This document shows positions 62,062-64,000 of a stretch of 64,000 bases of DNA, piece after piece (within the stretch, counting starts at the first letter, position 1; each line of letters starts with the position of its first letter). Below the pieces are notes generated by a model. It saw nothing but the letters and a program-made list of their open reading frames with translations. It had not been told where the DNA came from and did not search any database. The stretch spans positions 1-64,000 of the forward strand of contig JAYWLB010000084.1 in NCBI GenBank assembly GCA_035967665.1, read 5' to 3'. The translations under genes were made by a program, and so were the position numbers. The stretch comes from Arctic95D-9 sp035967665. Lineage in GTDB: Bacteria; Verrucomicrobiota; Verrucomicrobiia; Verrucomicrobiales; DEV007.

Positions 62062-62149
62062 TAGCAATTGGCTACGTATGACACATTCGGCTGGTTGCGT
62101 CTACCTTTAAATTAGCGGGTTGTAGCAATTGAATGCTAAAAATGACACA
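62062..62149. promoter_or_regulatory. Paired direct repeats upstream of the AraC gene
   Basis: The half-site combination tagcaattg ... atgacaca occurs at 62062-62070 with 62078-62085 and again at 62123-62131 with 62142-62149. Both are on the same strand with 7-nt and 10-nt spacers. Direct half-site repeats of this type are common for AraC-family operators, so autoregulation or control of the penicillin-binding protein gene is plausible. Not proven. Confidence 0.45.
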
Positions 62150-62180
62150 AAAAGAGAATATCCTTTAACCTGTCTTAAGT

Positions 62181-64000
62181 TTAGCGGCCTCCGCCGAAAA
62201 TGAATCTACCGATTCCGCGCAATGCTCTGCCGATGCCGTCATCGGTCGGCGGGCGACGGTCTTGCGGCATAGCATTCGGATCCTCACCGAAAGGAAAGGC
62301 CTGAGGATCGCCGTTATTGCGCGAGAAAATTCCCATGCCATGGCCACGGCACGTTGAGCGGGGGCGCAAGTCATTCGGCAGGTCCATCTGATAGACGTGT
62401 TGGGTCCGATTGGAGGCGTTGAGGCCGCATTCCCGGCAAATCAATCTTGGGTCGGTCCCTTCCGGTGCGGGGATCTTCTCGCCGGGGAAACCTGCTGTTT
62501 CCGCAGCTTTCATCACTTCGGTCCAGACGGGCAGTGCAAGCGTGCTTCCGTAGCCGCGATTCATGATCGTTTTGGGTTGGTCCAGTCCGACCCAGACACC
62601 AGTGGTGATTTTGTCAGTGAACCCGACAAACCAGGCATCGCGATAATCGTTCGTCGTTCCGGTTTTCCCGTAGGCGGGGGCTTTAAAACCCAGACGGCGG
62701 GCTCCCGCTCCGGTTCCATTGTCCATCGTTTCTCCCATGATTTCGGAAGTGATGTAGGCGACTGATTCCGGAAAGATCGTAATCCCCGTGACCTGATGCT
62801 GCTGAATCGTTTCACCGTTCGGTAATTCAATACGTTCGATCATGTAGGGAATCATTTTGGTACCCCTGGCCGCTAGAACGGAATAGGCACTTGTGAGGGC
62901 GTAGTTGCTGGTCTCGAATGCGCCGAGATATGACACTGGCGAGTTCGGGAGTTCACCCAACTGCAAAGCATTGGCGAGGCTGCGCACGTTATCGAGTCCG
63001 GCGATCTGGCCGACTCGAACAGACATCGTGTTGCGTGATCTAATCAGTCCGATCGCGGCGGGCTGAAGCCCCGTGAATGTGCCGTCGCTGTTTTTCGGAG
63101 ACCAGATGGGAGCTCCGCCTCCCATATCGATGCGGAGTGCGTCGTCGCTGATGTAGGCGCCGGGGAGAAGGCCTCCACGATCAAAAGCAACTGCGTAAAC
63201 AAAGGGTTTGAATGTCGACCCAACCTGTCTCGCTGATTGAAAGGCACGATTGTAGGCGCTCTCACCGAAATTCCGCCCGCCAACCAAAGCGCGTATCGCG
63301 CCGTCGCGGTTGTCGATCGAGACGACGCTTCCCTGCAGGTAGTTGGTGGCTCCGCCTTCCTTATGTGCGCTGCGGGGCGGATGTTTGAATCCGGGTTGTT
63401 TCTCGATTGAAGTGAGATGGTCATCGAGCGCTTTCTCGGCAGCAGCCTGCATTGTCGCGTCTATCGTCGTGTAGATTTTGAGGCCGCCCCGCTGGATGTC
63501 TTCATCTGACAAATTCGAGCGCTCTTTGAAACCTTCGATAAGATCGAAGATGCTTTGCAAAACGTAGCTACCCGTGGCGAGGCGTTGCTCTGGCGGGCGG
63601 AGTGTGATTTTCTCGTTTTTCGCTGCGGTCGATTGCTCTTCGGTGATGGTGCCTTCGGTTACGAGACGGGCAAGAACTTCATCGCGGATGTCCGTTGCAT
63701 TTTCCATGCTGCGGAAAGGATTCAAAAGACTCGGACCCCGGATCACCCCGGCCAACATGGCGCCTTCCCCGGGGCTCAGGTCGGAGGCAGGTTTCATAAA
63801 GTAGCCCTGCGATGCGCGTTCGATCCCGTAAAGCCCTGATCCGAAGTAGACCCGGTTCATGTAAAATCCGAGGATTTCCTCTTTCGTGTATTTGCGCTCA
63901 ATCCGCTTTGCCAAAGCCACTTCCATGAATTTGCGGTTGAGGCTCTTTTCTCTCATCCCGAAGGTGTTCCGGGCGAGCTGCATCGTCAGGGTGGAGGCGC
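62181..64000 (-). CDS. Class A penicillin-binding protein (5' end outside window)
   Basis: Peptidoglycan glycosyltransferase/transpeptidase, truncated by the right edge: codons 63984-63998 still read in frame as ASTLT, before MQLARN, continuing the GT51 motif G-x-S-T-x-x-Q-L-A-R-N. The remaining GT51 part includes RVYFGSGLYGIERAS. The transpeptidase domain has SxxK in GSTFKPF, SRN (RSRNTMS) and KTG in YGKTGTTNDY. A Cys-containing C-terminal stretch (LICRECGLNASNR) ends in a Gly/Arg tail. The missing part would be the membrane anchor and the start of GT51. Confidence 0.95.
   Translation of the reverse strand, partial: ASTLTMQLARNTFGMREKSLNRKFMEVALAKRIERKYTKEEILGFYMNRVYFGSGLYGIERASQGYFMKPASDLSPGEGAMLAGVIRGPSLLNPFRSMENATDIRDEVLARLVTEGTITEEQSTAAKNEKITLRPPEQRLATGSYVLQSIFDLIEGFKERSNLSDEDIQRGGLKIYTTIDATMQAAAEKALDDHLTSIEKQPGFKHPPRSAHKEGGATNYLQGSVVSIDNRDGAIRALVGGRNFGESAYNRAFQSARQVGSTFKPFVYAVAFDRGGLLPGAYISDDALRIDMGGGAPIWSPKNSDGTFTGLQPAAIGLIRSRNTMSVRVGQIAGLDNVRSLANALQLGELPNSPVSYLGAFETSNYALTSAYSVLAARGTKMIPYMIERIELPNGETIQQHQVTGITIFPESVAYITSEIMGETMDNGTGAGARRLGFKAPAYGKTGTTNDYRDAWFVGFTDKITTGVWVGLDQPKTIMNRGYGSTLALPVWTEVMKAAETAGFPGEKIPAPEGTDPRLICRECGLNASNRTQHVYQMDLPNDLRPRSTCRGHGMGIFSRNNGDPQAFPFGEDPNAMPQDRRPPTDDGIGRALRGIGRFIFGGGR

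Noticed and set aside
1..64000. CRISPR array
   Set aside because: No regularly spaced short repeats with unique spacers were seen; the only direct repeats are the two 142-bp copies and short local ones.

Overview
The window reads as chromosomal DNA from a free-living member of the Planctomycetota-Verrucomicrobiota group. Verrucomicrobiota is my preferred reading, with moderate confidence. The evidence is the gene mix: two DUF1549/DUF1553 + DUF1501 modules, two DUF1080 proteins, a sulfatase, three secreted PQQ-type beta-propellers, ECF sigma factors paired with membrane anti-sigma/FecR proteins (one sigma resembles the Rhodopirellula/Verrucomicrobium family), and a giant Ser/Thr kinase with a WD40-like tail. 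Most start codons lack a Shine-Dalgarno sequence and follow pyrimidine-rich leaders. No tRNA, rRNA, CRISPR array or intact transposase gene was found.

Layout. 1-1243: a small hypothetical gene among non-coding repeats (a 190-bp element with perfect 20-bp inverted ends, and a 142-bp direct repeat containing a long hairpin). 1244-3761: PQQ propeller, double-NIPSNAP protein and DUF423 protein. 4318-6214: aguB-aguA, making putrescine from agmatine. 6475-8682: a DUF1080 protein, then an ECF sigma factor and its membrane partner. 8942-15889: a likely five-gene operon (two PQQ propellers, a DUF3311 protein, a sodium:solute symporter and a short AMP-binding enzyme) ending at tandem hairpins. 15982-22872: OmpA-like protein, unknown membrane protein, ECF sigma factor and a divergent Ser/Thr kinase.

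22976-34908 is the most notable region: seven tightly packed genes encoding an aldehyde dehydrogenase, an iron-type alcohol dehydrogenase, a circularly permuted ATP-grasp enzyme, an alpha-E protein, a transglutaminase-DUF2126 fusion, an ATP-grasp/alpha-E fusion whose ATP-grasp motifs look degraded, and a second transglutaminase. The last five match a widespread but functionally unsolved family set thought to make or modify a peptide. The upstream redox pair may belong to the same transcript.

35005-40351: sulfatase, DUF1080 lipoprotein and the first DUF1501/DUF1549 module. 40450-45550: housekeeping and quality-control genes (tlyA, nadK, Trm112-like, MoeB-rhodanese, HtrA-type protease) and a double-AP2-domain protein carrying an intrinsic-terminator-like hairpin inside its coding sequence. 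45661-53818: CBS/DRTGG-type pyrophosphatase, FecR/ECF pair and the second, cytochrome-type PSD module. 53884-64000: two-component system, animal-type haem peroxidase, glutamate dehydrogenase, two small membrane or hypothetical proteins, an AraC regulator and a class A penicillin-binding protein cut by the right edge.
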